DNA of 48,383 nt from Helicobacter bilis (GTDB lineage Bacteria > Campylobacterota > Campylobacteria > Campylobacterales > Helicobacteraceae), in the NCBI RefSeq assembly GCF_900198365.1, contig NZ_FZMS01000072.1, positions 1 to 48,383 of the forward strand, in the 5' to 3' direction. Position numbers and translations under genes: made by a program. Under the pieces are notes generated by a model that saw only the letters and a list, made by a program, of their open reading frames with translations, did not search any database and was not told the origin of the DNA. Shown in pieces: positions 7,967 through 18,464 of the stretch (position 1 is its first letter; every line of letters starts with the position of its first letter).

Positions 7967-8326
7967 ATTTGTCCTTTTAAATTAAGATAAAGATTCTGTA
8001 TTTTACAAAAATTCTTTTAGACTAAAGCCTGAAAGATTCTAAAATTAGAGTCTAGCAAGTGTTAAGACCTTAAATCATAAATTATTTAGAATCACTCTCT
8101 TAAGGCATATTTCTTGTAAATAGACAACCACCTTTCCAATATGTCCGATGTTATGATTTAACATTATGAATAAATCAAAACCCGTTAAAACTTTTATTAT
8201 TAGTGCATTTACTGCCTGTAAGCACACTATCTTACACTTTAAATGAGATCAGCAATTTCTTTATCTTCTGTGTGGAATTTAGACTATCTAATATCTAATC
8301 TACAACTGCATTTATAGAATCTTTAT
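7967..8326. other. Intergenic region between the MORN gene and proS
   Basis: No gene seen. It holds five or so copies of the AGAATCT/AGATTCT word or close variants and a small inverted repeat ATGTTA / TAACAT at 8148-8164. No terminator with a T-run was found for proS. Confidence 0.4.
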
Positions 8327-10054
8327 TTACAAAATCCCAAGCAAAGATTCTAAGATATTTGCGCTGCTATATTCTGTCTTTATGAGTCCATCTCGCTTTA
8401 TTAATTCTAACTTATTTTCAGCAAGTCTCTTACCTACAATTAAGGCATATTCAAAGCCGATTAACTCAAAATCAGCGATTTTACTTCCAAACCTTTCATT
8501 CCTATCATCAAGTATGACTTCAATGCCCTTCTCTTGTAGTCGTGTGTAAAGATTTGTAGCAAAAAGCACCTCTTCTTCATTTTTCATATTTGAGATGATA
8601 ATATCAAGCTTAAATGGTGCGACAGCTTCCCACACACAGCCTTTTTCATCTGCCTTTTGCTCTAAAATCGCTGATATTAGTCTGCTTACACCAAGCCCAT
8701 AGCAACCCATAGTAAAAGGCATACTAGAGCCATTTGAAAGAAGAAAATTAGCCTGCATAGGCTTTGAATACTTATCCTCTAACTTAAAAATATGCCCTAC
8801 TTCAATGCCCTTACTATAACGCAAAGTCCCACCGCATTTAGCACAAGAATCACCCTCTTGCACAGCCACTAAATCGCGATAATATAAATCATCAAATTCC
8901 TCCAATTGCACACCAACATAATGATAACCATGCTCATTTGCCCCACATATCAAATCCTCTCCATTCTCTAATTCCTTATCAAACACAATAAAACGAGAAT
9001 TTGTCAAAGCACGCAAATGTATAGGACCAATAGAGCCTTGTGGCAACTTATAAGATTCTAAAAATGCCGTATCCGCATCGGCTATATCAAGCACGGAAGG
9101 ATCAATCGCCTGAAGTGCATTTAATGCTTTAGTATCCTCTAGCATATCTTGACCGCGCATAAAAAATATAGCAATATCAACGCTATCTTTAAAAATCACT
9201 TTTTTTACAACCGCTTTCATAAGGTAGAATGGATTGACTTTAAAAAACTTGCTTAACTCATCAATGGTTTTTACATTTGGCGTTTCAAATTTATGATAAC
9301 TGCTTGTAGCTTGTGGGGCAATTTCATCGCATGTTTTTGGCTTACGCACTGCTGCTTCAATATTTGAAGCATAATCACATTTGGCACAAGTTACAATCGT
9401 GTCTTCACCGCATTCAGCAAGCACCATAAACTCACGACTACCACTCCCACCAATCGCACCAGAATCCGCCTCAACAATGCGAAAATCAAGCCCCAAACGC
9501 CTAAAGATTCTCACATAAGTATCACGCATATTCACAAACTCTTTATTCAAAGATTCTAAAGAATCATGAAAACTATACGCATCTTTCATCACAAACTCTC
9601 TAGCGCGTAAAAGCCCAAATCTAGGACGCAACTCATCTCTAAATTTTAAATGGATTTGATAGAGATTAAGTGGCAGTTGCTTATAGCTTTTGATATAGGT
9701 TTTTGCTATCTCTGTTACACATTCTTCATGTGTTGGACCAAGCACAAAAGACGCCCCTTTTTTATCGGTAAAAAGGGCTAATTCGCTATATTTTTCATAT
9801 CTTCCGCTTTGCTCCCAAAGGCTTGTTGGCGTTAAAAATCCCATAGTGATTTCATTTGCCCCAGCCCTATTCATCTCTTCTCTTACTATGGTTTTGATTT
9901 TATCCATTACAATTTGTGCTAATGGCAGAAAGTTGTAAATACCACTGCCTATTTGATGAATGTAACCTGCCCTAAGCAAATAGATATGACTTTTTAACAC
10001 TGCATCTTTTGGTGCTTCTTTAAGTGTTGGTGCAAAGAAAGTTGAAAAACGCAT
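8327..10054 (-). CDS. proS: Prolyl-tRNA synthetase
   Basis: Charges tRNA-Pro. The 575 residues match the bacterial-type enzyme that includes the inserted editing domain (E. coli 572). Class II motifs are seen: the motif 2 region LRPRFGLLRAREFVMKDAYSFHD at about 136-158, and motif 3 GCYGLGVSRLISAILEQ at about 446-462. The insert between them (about 225-400) contains LPQGSIGPIHL and ICGANEHGYH, as expected for the INS editing domain. The C-terminal anticodon-binding domain has GIEVILDDRNERFGSKIADFELIG. It stands alone with gaps on both sides. Confidence 0.97.
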   Translation of the reverse strand: MRFSTFFAPTLKEAPKDAVLKSHIYLLRAGYIHQIGSGIYNFLPLAQIVMDKIKTIVREEMNRAGANEITMGFLTPTSLWEQSGRYEKYSELALFTDKKGASFVLGPTHEECVTEIAKTYIKSYKQLPLNLYQIHLKFRDELRPRFGLLRAREFVMKDAYSFHDSLESLNKEFVNMRDTYVRIFRRLGLDFRIVEADSGAIGGSGSREFMVLAECGEDTIVTCAKCDYASNIEAAVRKPKTCDEIAPQATSSYHKFETPNVKTIDELSKFFKVNPFYLMKAVVKKVIFKDSVDIAIFFMRGQDMLEDTKALNALQAIDPSVLDIADADTAFLESYKLPQGSIGPIHLRALTNSRFIVFDKELENGEDLICGANEHGYHYVGVQLEEFDDLYYRDLVAVQEGDSCAKCGGTLRYSKGIEVGHIFKLEDKYSKPMQANFLLSNGSSMPFTMGCYGLGVSRLISAILEQKADEKGCVWEAVAPFKLDIIISNMKNEEEVLFATNLYTRLQEKGIEVILDDRNERFGSKIADFELIGFEYALIVGKRLAENKLELIKRDGLIKTEYSSANILESLLGIL

Positions 10055-10324
10055 GATTTTCCTTTTTTATGAGTGATGGCTATAAATTTTTGTAAAGTAT
10101 TTTACAGAATTTTATTTTATATTGCAACACCAAGCAACGCAAGTTTATCTAGAATTATCACATCTTAGCTTATTAAGGATTAGATCCCAAAGAGGTGTTT
10201 GTGGCGACAAGACATGAATAAATAAGTTGTGCGTCTAAGCCTAGAATGAAATCCAAGCGCTAGTGTTTAACCCCCACTTTGTTATATTAAACGATAACTA
10301 ATCTTTTAAAATCATTAAAAATCA

Positions 10325-13150
10325 TCACAACACTTCATTTGCTAAAAATTGTGCGGTGTAGCTCCCGCTTTTATCCTTATTTTTTATAATATCAGCTACG
10401 CTACCACAATCTACGATCTGTCCGCCACCGCTGCCACCATCTGGTCCTATATCAATGATATAATCTGCGTTTTTAATCACATCTAAATTATGCTCAATCA
10501 CAACGACAGAGTTTCCAAGACTAACAAGATGATGCAGCACGCCTGTAAGTTTATCCACATCAGCAAAGTGAAGTCCCGTTGTAGGCTCATCTAGGATATA
10601 CAGCGTTTTGCCTGTATCCTTACGGCTTAATTCCTTGCTAAGTTTAATCCTTTGGGCTTCCCCACCACTTAGTGTAAGTGAGCTTTGCCCAAGTGTAATA
10701 TAGCCTAGCCCTACGGCTTGTAATGTCTTAAGACGATTAAAAATCTTTGGAATCTTACTAAAAAAGCTACATGCTTCATCAACACTCATAGCAAGGACTT
10801 CTGCTATATTCTTGTGATTATAGGTAATCTCTAGTGTTTGTGGATTGTATTTCGCACCTTTGCATACATCACATTTCACCATGACATCGGGTAGAAAGTG
10901 CATTTCTATCTTTATTTCGCCCTCACCTTGACATTTTTCACATCTGCCACCTTTGACATTAAAGCTAAAACGACCGACACTATAACCGCGTATTTTTGCC
11001 TCTTTTGTCTCTGCAAAAAGATGGCGTATATCATCCATTAATCCCGTATAAGTGCTTGGGTTACTTCTTGGGGTTCTGCCTATTGGACTTTGGTCTAGAT
11101 AAATTACTTTGTCAAGATTCTCTAAGCCCTCAATAATTACACCGCTATTTGCTTGAATGCGTTCTGAGTGATTAAGCAATTCTTGTGCGGCGGGTAAGAG
11201 TGTCTGTAAAATAAGTGAGCTTTTGCCACTGCCACTAACGCCCGTTACACACACAAAGTTTGCTAATGGAATCTTTACGCTGACATTACAGAGATTATGC
11301 AAAGTAACATTTCGCATACTTAGCCATGTCTCTTGCTTTCTATTATACTTATAGTCAATCTTTTTTGTGCCATTTAGATATCGTGCGGATAGCGTTTTGC
11401 TTTTTAATAAATCTTTAACCTTACCGCTAAATACGACTTCACCCCCATAGATTCCAGCACCCGGTCCTATATCGACTATAAAATCTGCACGCATAATAGT
11501 TTCTTTATCATGTTCTACAACAATGACACTATTACCCTTTTCTTGCAATGACTTTAGCGTTTTAATAAGCTTTAGCGTATCTCTCTCATGTAGTCCTATG
11601 CTTGGCTCATCAAGCACATACATAACACCTGTTAGCCCACTGCCGATTTGACTTGCGATGCGTATTCGCTGACTCTCCCCTCCACTAATGCTACGCGCAT
11701 CACGATGCAGTGTAAGATAGCCTAGCCCAACATCATAAAGGAAGAATAATCTCTCTCGTATCTCTTTAAGTATAGAATCTGAAATTTGCTTTTGCTGTGT
11801 GCTAAGGTAGGAAAAATTCTCTTTTGTATCAAAAAAATGATAGCAATGCTCAATTGGCATATTGATCACTTCTGCTATCCCTTTATCTGCGACTTTCACA
11901 CTTAAAGATTGTGGATTTAGTCTATTGCCATTACAACCACTACAAGTTTTTTCTACCATATAATCTGTTGCATCATCTTTTAGCACATCAAGGGCTATTT
12001 GCATGACACCTCGCCAAGTCTGCTTTATCGTGCTATTTTTCCAAGTTACCATAATATCTTTTGTGCTGCCATATAAAAGTGCGTTTTGCTTATCTTTAGA
12101 AAGTTCTGCAAAAGTGCTACTAGGCTTTATATCATAGGCATTACAAAAGCCCTCAAAAAGTGCGTAATAATAGCTTTTATTGAATCCAAAAATAAACTTT
12201 ATCCCGCCTTTATTAAGCGGCTCATGCTGTGTAATAATGCTATTCATATCAAGGGCGTATTTCACACCTAAGCCACCACAATCTCTGCATGCACCCTTTG
12301 GAGAATTGAAAGAAAAGCTTACAGGCTCTAGCTCTTCAAAGCTTACCTTACATTGAAAACAAGCTAAATGTTCGCTAAAGTGGATTATTTCATTATGTTC
12401 TTTAGAATCCCTTTGATCTTTAGAATCTTGTAGTATCTCAACCTCAATTTCGCCATAAGATTCCTTTAGTCCAGATTCTATCGCATAAGCTATTCTTGCA
12501 TGATTTTCTTCATTTAGCACCACTCTATCCATAACGATACTAATGCTATGCTTTTTAGTCTTTGCAAGTGTGATTTCAGAATCAAGTCTTGTCATCACAC
12601 CATTAATCTTTGCTCTTACATAGCCTTTTGTGCGTAAAGATTCTAATTTATCTTGAAAGCTTCCCTTTTTCTCTTTGACAATGGGGGCATAAATAATGAG
12701 TTTAGAATCTTTTGGCAATTTTAAGACTTCATTAATAATATCAGTTGAAGACATAGAGCTAATCTTTTCCCCGCATAAATGGCAATGTTGCATACCAACT
12801 CTAGCATATAAAAGTCGCAAATAATCATATATTTCTGTGATAGTGCCAACGGTAGATCGTGGATTCTTTGAAGTCGTCTTTTGGTCTATGGCAATAGCTG
12901 GAGTTAGCCCCTCTATCTTTTCTACATTTGGCTTACCTACTTTATCAAGGAATTGTCTCACATAGCTTGAGAGAGATTCTATATATCGTCTTTGCCCCTC
13001 AGCATACAAGGTATCAAATGCAAGCGTGCTTTTACCGCTACCACTCACACCTGTGAATACGACTAATTTATTTTTTGGGATAGAGAGATTTATATTTTTT
13101 AGATTATTTTCTTTTGCACCTATGATTGTGATATTGTCATTTTGTCCCAT
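10325..13150 (-). CDS. uvrA: UvrABC excision nuclease subunit A
   Basis: ATPase that finds bulky DNA lesions and loads UvrB in nucleotide excision repair. At 941 residues it is full length. Two ABC modules are visible: Walker A TGVSGSGKST at about 33-42 and TGVSGSGKSS in the second half, with signatures SISGGESQRIRIASQ and LSGGEAQRIKLSKEL and Walker B VLDEPSIGLH and ILDEPTTGLH. Zinc-binding CxxC pairs occur (HCHLCGEK, CFQCK, RCEKCQGEGE, KCDVCKGAKYN). The start is supported by AAAGGGAAAAT and a -10 at 13197-13204. It lies divergent to the PiT gene. Confidence 0.98.
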   Translation of the reverse strand: MGQNDNITIIGAKENNLKNINLSIPKNKLVVFTGVSGSGKSTLAFDTLYAEGQRRYIESLSSYVRQFLDKVGKPNVEKIEGLTPAIAIDQKTTSKNPRSTVGTITEIYDYLRLLYARVGMQHCHLCGEKISSMSSTDIINEVLKLPKDSKLIIYAPIVKEKKGSFQDKLESLRTKGYVRAKINGVMTRLDSEITLAKTKKHSISIVMDRVVLNEENHARIAYAIESGLKESYGEIEVEILQDSKDQRDSKEHNEIIHFSEHLACFQCKVSFEELEPVSFSFNSPKGACRDCGGLGVKYALDMNSIITQHEPLNKGGIKFIFGFNKSYYYALFEGFCNAYDIKPSSTFAELSKDKQNALLYGSTKDIMVTWKNSTIKQTWRGVMQIALDVLKDDATDYMVEKTCSGCNGNRLNPQSLSVKVADKGIAEVINMPIEHCYHFFDTKENFSYLSTQQKQISDSILKEIRERLFFLYDVGLGYLTLHRDARSISGGESQRIRIASQIGSGLTGVMYVLDEPSIGLHERDTLKLIKTLKSLQEKGNSVIVVEHDKETIMRADFIVDIGPGAGIYGGEVVFSGKVKDLLKSKTLSARYLNGTKKIDYKYNRKQETWLSMRNVTLHNLCNVSVKIPLANFVCVTGVSGSGKSSLILQTLLPAAQELLNHSERIQANSGVIIEGLENLDKVIYLDQSPIGRTPRSNPSTYTGLMDDIRHLFAETKEAKIRGYSVGRFSFNVKGGRCEKCQGEGEIKIEMHFLPDVMVKCDVCKGAKYNPQTLEITYNHKNIAEVLAMSVDEACSFFSKIPKIFNRLKTLQAVGLGYITLGQSSLTLSGGEAQRIKLSKELSRKDTGKTLYILDEPTTGLHFADVDKLTGVLHHLVSLGNSVVVIEHNLDVIKNADYIIDIGPDGGSGGGQIVDCGSVADIIKNKDKSGSYTAQFLANEVL

Positions 13151-13196
13151 ATTTTCCCTTTTTCTCTACCAAAAATTACAAAATTAAAAAGCTTGT

Positions 13197-13204
13197 ATTC
13201 TATC
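13197..13204 (-). promoter_or_regulatory. -10 box of uvrA
   Basis: GATAGAAT on the minus strand fits gnTAnaAT, about 47 bases before the uvrA start. The 329-base gap 13151-13479 otherwise holds only this and the PiT promoter; no SOS-type box was recognised. Confidence 0.45.
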
Positions 13205-13430
13205 AAAAATACACAAATATATATGTGAAAATGTAATGCGATAATCACAATATTGGAGAGAAGATTCTAAGTTGATTTCTTACATATTGTCTTTTATGGG
13301 CTATGTGTGATATGTTGATAATGTTATGGGATTTGTAATTGTATGTGTTTATTTATACTAGAATCTATGCATTTGTGACCTATGAATGACATATTTGCAC
13401 TAATTCGCAAAGCAAAGAGTGAGATATTAA

Positions 13431-13438
13431 GCTATAAT
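13431..13438 (+). promoter_or_regulatory. -10 box of the PiT gene
   Basis: GCTATAAT, perfect match to the extended -10, giving a start near 13445 and a leader of about 35 bases with AAGGAAGG before the ATG. Confidence 0.65.
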
Positions 13439-13479
13439 GAAAAGGTTTTTGTGCCATTTCAAGTCTTAAGGAAGGTTTT

Positions 13480-15078
13480 ATGGATATTCAAAATATTAAC
13501 AAGATTGAGAATGCTACATCATTTGGGCAAAAGGATATTATAAAGATTGGCATTGTGCTTGCATTTTTTATTGTTATTGCTGGTATTGCTATCACTTTTG
13601 GTTATCCTGTCAGTAGTCCTGTTGTGCTTATCTTTGCTGCTGTTGTGGGTGGTTATATGGCACTCAATATCGGTGCAAATGATGTGGCAAATAATGTTGG
13701 TCCAGCAGTTGGGTCTCATGCTATCACACTTGTTGGTGCGATAATCATCGCTGCGATTGCGGAGGCTTTGGGGGCTATTATTGCTGGAAAAGATGTTGTT
13801 GATACGATTAAATCTGGCATTATTAATCCTGCTAGTTTGCAAGATAGTAAGACCTTTATTTATGTCATGCTTGCAGCCCTTACTTCTGGGGCGATTTGGC
13901 TACATGTTGCTACTGCGCTTGGTGCGCCTGTATCTACGACACATTCACTTGTTGGCGGTGTGCTTGGAGCGGGCATTATGGCTGGTGGCTTTGGCATAGC
14001 AAACTGGGGTGCTATGGGAGAGATTGCCTTAAGTTGGGTTGTATCACCTTGTCTTGGTGGCTTAATCGCCATGATATTTTTATTTATCATTAAGCGATCT
14101 ATTACCTATCAAAGCGATAAAAAGACTGCGGCAAAACGCGTTGTGCCATTACTAATTCTTATTATGTCATGGTCATTTAGCGTGTATTTGGTGCAAAAAA
14201 CTGGCATGATTAAACTGAGTTTTGGTGTTGCCTTACTTGCTGGATTAGCTATTGCAATTGTTATTTTCTTTATTTCTCGTCCATTTATCATTAAAAAGGC
14301 TGATACGCTGTCAAACACAAAAGAGGATATTAATGAGCTTTTTACACTCCCTTTAATATTTTCTGCCGCTCTTCTTAGCTTCGCACATGGTGCAAATGAT
14401 GTGGCAAATGCTATTGGACCTTTAGCTGGAATCTATGAAGCGATTAGAGAAACTACTATGGAAGCGTTTGGCGGTAAAGCACAAGTGCCATTTTGGATTA
14501 TGCTTATTGGTGGGCTTGGAATCTCGCTAGGACTAGCCCTTTATGGACCAAAACTTATCAAAACGGTTGGCAGCGAGATTACAGACCTTGATAAAATGCG
14601 TGCTTTTTGTGTGGCTCTTTCTGCCGCCATTACCGTGCTTATTGCTTCACAATTAGGACTTCCTGTAAGTTCTACACACATTGCTATTGGTGCGATTTTT
14701 GGTGTTGGATTTTTGCGTGAATATCTAAAAAAGCGTTACTATACTATGCAGCAAGAAATAATTGAGGCACATAAGGGTAAAAATGAAGAAGCTGTGCAAA
14801 GATTCTTAACAAAATTTGAACGCGCAAACATCAAGCAAAAGCAAGAGATGCTACAATCGCTAAAAGAGAATGCTGCAAAAACTGATAAGAAGAATGCCGA
14901 TTTGCCCGTATTGAAGAAAAAAGAGCGTAAAAGTTTGAAAAAAGCCTACAAACAAGAGCTAGTTAGACGAAGTGCAATCAATAGAATTGTTGCTTCATGG
15001 CTTATTACCGTGCCACTATCAGCTATCTTTGGTGCAGTTACTTTTTATCTTATATCAAAGGTTGATATTCCGTTGTAG
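13480..15078 (+). CDS. pit: PiT family inorganic phosphate transporter
   Basis: Inner-membrane phosphate permease driven by ion gradient. The 532 residues have about ten to twelve hydrophobic segments. The duplicated PiT signature is clear: LNIGANDVANNVGPAVGSHA near 62-81 and FAHGANDVANAIGPLAG near 302-318; each half also has a PVSTTHS or PVSSTHIAIG motif. A charged cytoplasmic loop of about 90 residues (425-505) precedes the last membrane segment. H. pylori has a homologue of nearly the same length (HP1491). It coexists here with pstAB, so the cell may have low- and high-affinity uptake. Confidence 0.95.
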   Translation: MDIQNINKIENATSFGQKDIIKIGIVLAFFIVIAGIAITFGYPVSSPVVLIFAAVVGGYMALNIGANDVANNVGPAVGSHAITLVGAIIIAAIAEALGAIIAGKDVVDTIKSGIINPASLQDSKTFIYVMLAALTSGAIWLHVATALGAPVSTTHSLVGGVLGAGIMAGGFGIANWGAMGEIALSWVVSPCLGGLIAMIFLFIIKRSITYQSDKKTAAKRVVPLLILIMSWSFSVYLVQKTGMIKLSFGVALLAGLAIAIVIFFISRPFIIKKADTLSNTKEDINELFTLPLIFSAALLSFAHGANDVANAIGPLAGIYEAIRETTMEAFGGKAQVPFWIMLIGGLGISLGLALYGPKLIKTVGSEITDLDKMRAFCVALSAAITVLIASQLGLPVSSTHIAIGAIFGVGFLREYLKKRYYTMQQEIIEAHKGKNEEAVQRFLTKFERANIKQKQEMLQSLKENAAKTDKKNADLPVLKKKERKSLKKAYKQELVRRSAINRIVASWLITVPLSAIFGAVTFYLISKVDIPL

Positions 15079-15604
15079 ATTCGAGATTGGCTGTTTGTGT
15101 TGGCTTAAGATGAATTAGCGAATAATCTGTTTGTCATTATATTTAAACGCGTGTTTTTAAATACGATCGTTGTTGTATTGCAGCATAGTTAGTTACCTAG
15201 CATACATGCTACAAGAAACTTTCAATTTAATCTCAATTTGAGAACTTTTTAGACGGCAACACATAGAAGGAGGTCTTCTTAAATTTCTCATATCTTGCAA
15301 AAAAAATGTTTTTGGGTTGCTATCTTGTTGGTGTCTTATATCTGCAATGTATGCAATGTGCTACTCTCATCGATAATATTGAGATCCTCTTTCGCCTCTC
15401 AACAACCATTAATTTTAATCAGTAGTGGCACCTATCATACCCATCAGATATACATCAAAGCACTCACAAAGCATTCATGCATATAAAAATGTAAAATTTT
15501 AAACTTTAATATGAAAAATAATGAAAAATGTTTTTTTCTTTTTGTAATTTTGGCTACAATAACGACTTTACACTGCAAAAACAAAGGAAAAACAAGGAGT
15601 ATAA
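15079..15604. other. Long intergenic region with an orphan ribosome binding site
   Basis: No convincing gene. A near-perfect AAGGAGGT is at 15267-15274 but no start codon follows at proper distance. A TTG at 15295 opens a 63-codon frame beginning with a hydrophobic stretch, perhaps the remnant of an exported protein. An inverted repeat TAGCAT/ATGCTA lies at 15198-15211. The right end holds the chemoreceptor promoter. Confidence 0.35.
15553..15560 (+). promoter_or_regulatory. -10 box of the chemoreceptor gene
   Basis: GCTACAAT fits gnTAnaAT and follows a T-rich stretch typical of Campylobacterota sigma-70 promoters. The leader would be about 38 bases with AAGGAG before the ATG. Confidence 0.55.
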
Positions 15605-17746
15605 ATGCAGTTTATTCGCGATATGAGTATAGGTAAGAAAATCAGCTTTCTTTTAACAACAGCCTTAGTGCTAGGCATGTGTGTGCTTTATGTGATTGTT
15701 TCTAAAAAACTAGAAAATAGTATGCAATATGAAGCACAAAAAACACTTATTGCAAATGCTATTCAAGATGCTAGAGATGTAGAGAACTATTTCAATGTTG
15801 CAGGTGGGAATCTTGAGGCGATCACAAAGGCAATCCATGTAGACTGGGAGGAGGGGACTAGCTCTCTTAGCGATAACTCTCTTATGCACTTTCTAGGCTA
15901 CATTGTAGATTATAATCCGGCCATAATAACCACTTTTACACAGATTAAACATCCTTCTTTTTCTCGTAGTAGAAGGGCAAATGCAGATTTATATAATGCA
16001 AACGGCAATTTAGAATTTGCTCTCATAGACACGAATAATAATGAATACGACACGGGCATTGAGATAGCAAAGCAAGGTGTTATAAAAATGCCTGATGGAC
16101 GCAGTATTTTTGAGGGTATGCCAGACATTAAAGAAGCATACACAAAAAAAGATCCGATAGTAACAAAGCCCTATCGCATACTCTACAATAATGTGGAGAC
16201 ATCAGCTGTGGGCGTGATTTTTCCAATCGTTTCAAATAATGATGAGGTTGTTGGTGTGCTTGGAACGCTAATTGATATGGATAGTCTCTCAAAAATCGTA
16301 TTTAATCCAAAACACGCTTTATATGCACATGCAGAACGCTTTCTTATAAATAGTTACAATGCTTTGACACTCTATCCTGATACAAAAATGCTTGGAGAAT
16401 CCCTTGAAGCAGTTATGGATTCTAAAGCAGCCCAAGAAATTATGGCGTTGCAGTATGATCCAGACGCTGGGGCTAGAGAAAATACAAAGGTTATTGAGAT
16501 AGAATCTAAGAGTGGTGCAAAAGGTTTAGCAAGTGTCTTTAAATTTGAGATATGGGATAATGTAGTATGGACGATGGTAAGCTTTGCACCCTATGATGAA
16601 GTGCTAGAAGAACTTTATTTGGTAAGGTATGCGATCATTATTACCGTGTTAGTCCTTACAATATTTATCGCCTTAATTACGATTGGTTATGCAAAATTCT
16701 ATTTACAAAGCGATATTGAAAAAATCTATGTTGGCTTAGAAAATTTCTTTGCATTTTTGGACTATAAAACAAATAAAGTTGATAGCATTGCAATTCATAA
16801 AAAAGATGAATTTGGACGAATGGCACAGAAAATTAATGCAGTTGTAAAAGATATTGAGAATCATAGTTTGCAGGATAAAGCCGCTATTACTGATGCTATT
16901 GATGTGGTAGATAGGGTAGAGCGTGGCGACCTAAGAGTGCGTTTGACGGAGAAGCCATATAATCCGCAGTTAGTCAAGTTGCAAGAGATTCTAAATAATT
17001 TACTTGAGGTTTTACAAACAAAAATCGGTGGCAACATGAATGAGATTCAAAAGCTTTTTGAGCAGTATAAAAACCTTGACTTCCGCAATTCTATCCCTGA
17101 AGCAGAAGGCAATATCGAAAGCATTGCAAATCTACTTGGTGCCGAAATAAGAAGAATGCTAAAAGATTCTAAGTCTTTTGCGACAAGTCTTAACGATAGG
17201 TCAAATTCGCTTGAAGACAATGTTAATAAACTCACAGAAGGCACAACGCAACAAGCCCAAGCCCTAACGCAAACTGCCGCTTCACTGGAGCAAATCACAG
17301 CTTCAATGCAGAGTATGCGTGGGCGTATGAATGAAGTGTTGCAACAAGGTGAAGATATTAAAAATATCGTAGCTATCATTAATGATATTGCAAATCAAAC
17401 CAATCTACTCGCATTAAATGCTGCTATTGAAGCAGCAAGAGCTGGAGAGCATGGCAGGGGCTTTGCAGTCGTTGCTGATGAGGTGAGAAAACTAGCAGAA
17501 CGCACGCAAAAAAGCTTAAGTGAAATTGAAGCAAATGCCAACATTCTATCGCAAGGTATAAATGAAGTAGCAGAGACCATAAACGAACAAGCACAGAGTG
17601 TAGCCCAAATTAATGAAGCTGTTACACAACTTGAAGATAGCACGCATCAAAGTGCAGATGTTGCAAGGCATTCACAAGAGATTAGCCAAGCAGTGCATGA
17701 GATAGCGGAACAAATCCTTGAAGATGCAGAGAAAAAGCAGTTTTAG
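15605..17746 (+). CDS. Methyl-accepting chemotaxis protein with Cache-type sensor
   Basis: Transmembrane chemoreceptor that feeds CheW/CheA. Topology: short cytoplasmic start, membrane span about 12-33, a periplasmic region of about 300 residues, span about 343-367, then the cytoplasmic signalling part. The periplasmic part has features of a dCache sensor: a membrane-distal half and a second lobe with [19 protein letters not shown]. The signalling tip [20 protein letters not shown] (about 600-619) and [15 protein letters not shown] are fully conserved. There is no CheR-binding pentapeptide at the C-terminus. Total 713 residues, similar to H. pylori Tlp receptors. The ligand cannot be read from sequence. 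Confidence 0.93.
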   Translation: MQFIRDMSIGKKISFLLTTALVLGMCVLYVIVSKKLENSMQYEAQKTLIANAIQDARDVENYFNVAGGNLEAITKAIHVDWEEGTSSLSDNSLMHFLGYIVDYNPAIITTFTQIKHPSFSRSRRANADLYNANGNLEFALIDTNNNEYDTGIEIAKQGVIKMPDGRSIFEGMPDIKEAYTKKDPIVTKPYRILYNNVETSAVGVIFPIVSNNDEVVGVLGTLIDMDSLSKIVFNPKHALYAHAERFLINSYNALTLYPDTKMLGESLEAVMDSKAAQEIMALQYDPDAGARENTKVIEIESKSGAKGLASVFKFEIWDNVVWTMVSFAPYDEVLEELYLVRYAIIITVLVLTIFIALITIGYAKFYLQSDIEKIYVGLENFFAFLDYKTNKVDSIAIHKKDEFGRMAQKINAVVKDIENHSLQDKAAITDAIDVVDRVERGDLRVRLTEKPYNPQLVKLQEILNNLLEVLQTKIGGNMNEIQKLFEQYKNLDFRNSIPEAEGNIESIANLLGAEIRRMLKDSKSFATSLNDRSNSLEDNVNKLTEGTTQQAQALTQTAASLEQITASMQSMRGRMNEVLQQGEDIKNIVAIINDIANQTNLLALNAAIEAARAGEHGRGFAVVADEVRKLAERTQKSLSEIEANANILSQGINEVAETINEQAQSVAQINEAVTQLEDSTHQSADVARHSQEISQAVHEIAEQILEDAEKKQF

Positions 17747-17827
17747 GTTTGTTTATTATCTTTAATCACATAGAAATAGAACATTAATATATGTTTTGTG
17801 TGTGTCGATATTTTTAAGGGATAATGT

Positions 17828-18424
17828 ATGGATTCTCATAATAATATAAAAACAAAGAGTTTCTTTCTCTCTTTGCCTTTTCTCTTTGTGCTTTATGTGA
17901 TACTTTGCATTCTTGGCATTTTAGCTTACCGATATTTCGTTACACAAGCACCACTTTTTGAACATACTTTTGTTGAGCTTATATCAAGGGGAATTATCCT
18001 TGTTTTTTATCTTTTTGTTGTGAATCTTCCTGCATTTTTTCTTGTATTTATCCCCATATTGCGACAAAACCTGATTGTTTTTGGTGTATGCCTTGCTCTT
18101 GTTGTTGCCTTTTCTCTCACAGGGCTACCTGCCACTCTATCTTTAAGCAATCAAATTTTTATGATTCCTTGGTTTGTGATATGGGAAAGCTTTGTTGTAG
18201 TAAGTATTGTGTGTGATGCTTTTTTCCGCAATATGCCTAAGCTTAATGTGTCTATTGTATTAGTCTCAAGCCTTAAAATCATCTTTGGCTTTTGCCTTGG
18301 TATTGTATTTTTTATATGTTGTGTGGTATTTCAATTCTATGTTTTCGACAGATATGATTTCATCGGTAGAAACTACGGGATACCATATAACAAAAAAGTT
18401 CTATTTCAAGATTTGGGATTCTAA
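17828..18424 (+). CDS. Multi-span membrane protein, unknown function
   Basis: 198 residues with about five hydrophobic segments (roughly 15-35, 50-75, 80-100, 112-128, 142-170), a polar N-terminus and a C-terminus ending FQDLGF. AAGGGATAATGT precedes the ATG. It follows the chemoreceptor by 81 bases on the same strand and may share its transcript. No motif points to a known transporter or enzyme; I do not recognise the family. Confidence 0.65.
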   Translation: MDSHNNIKTKSFFLSLPFLFVLYVILCILGILAYRYFVTQAPLFEHTFVELISRGIILVFYLFVVNLPAFFLVFIPILRQNLIVFGVCLALVVAFSLTGLPATLSLSNQIFMIPWFVIWESFVVVSIVCDAFFRNMPKLNVSIVLVSSLKIIFGFCLGIVFFICCVVFQFYVFDRYDFIGRNYGIPYNKKVLFQDLGF

Positions 18425-18464
18425 AATTCTAACAAACAGCCACCATCTTAAACCCATATAACAC

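Noticed and set aside
13519..14318. Several open frames overlapping the PiT gene on both strands
   Set aside because: Shadows of the repetitive codons for Gly, Ala, Ile and Val in a membrane protein; no own start signals.
17047..17643. Minus-strand frames inside the chemoreceptor signalling domain
   Set aside because: Antisense to a highly conserved coding region; rich in Ser and Leu as expected for a shadow.
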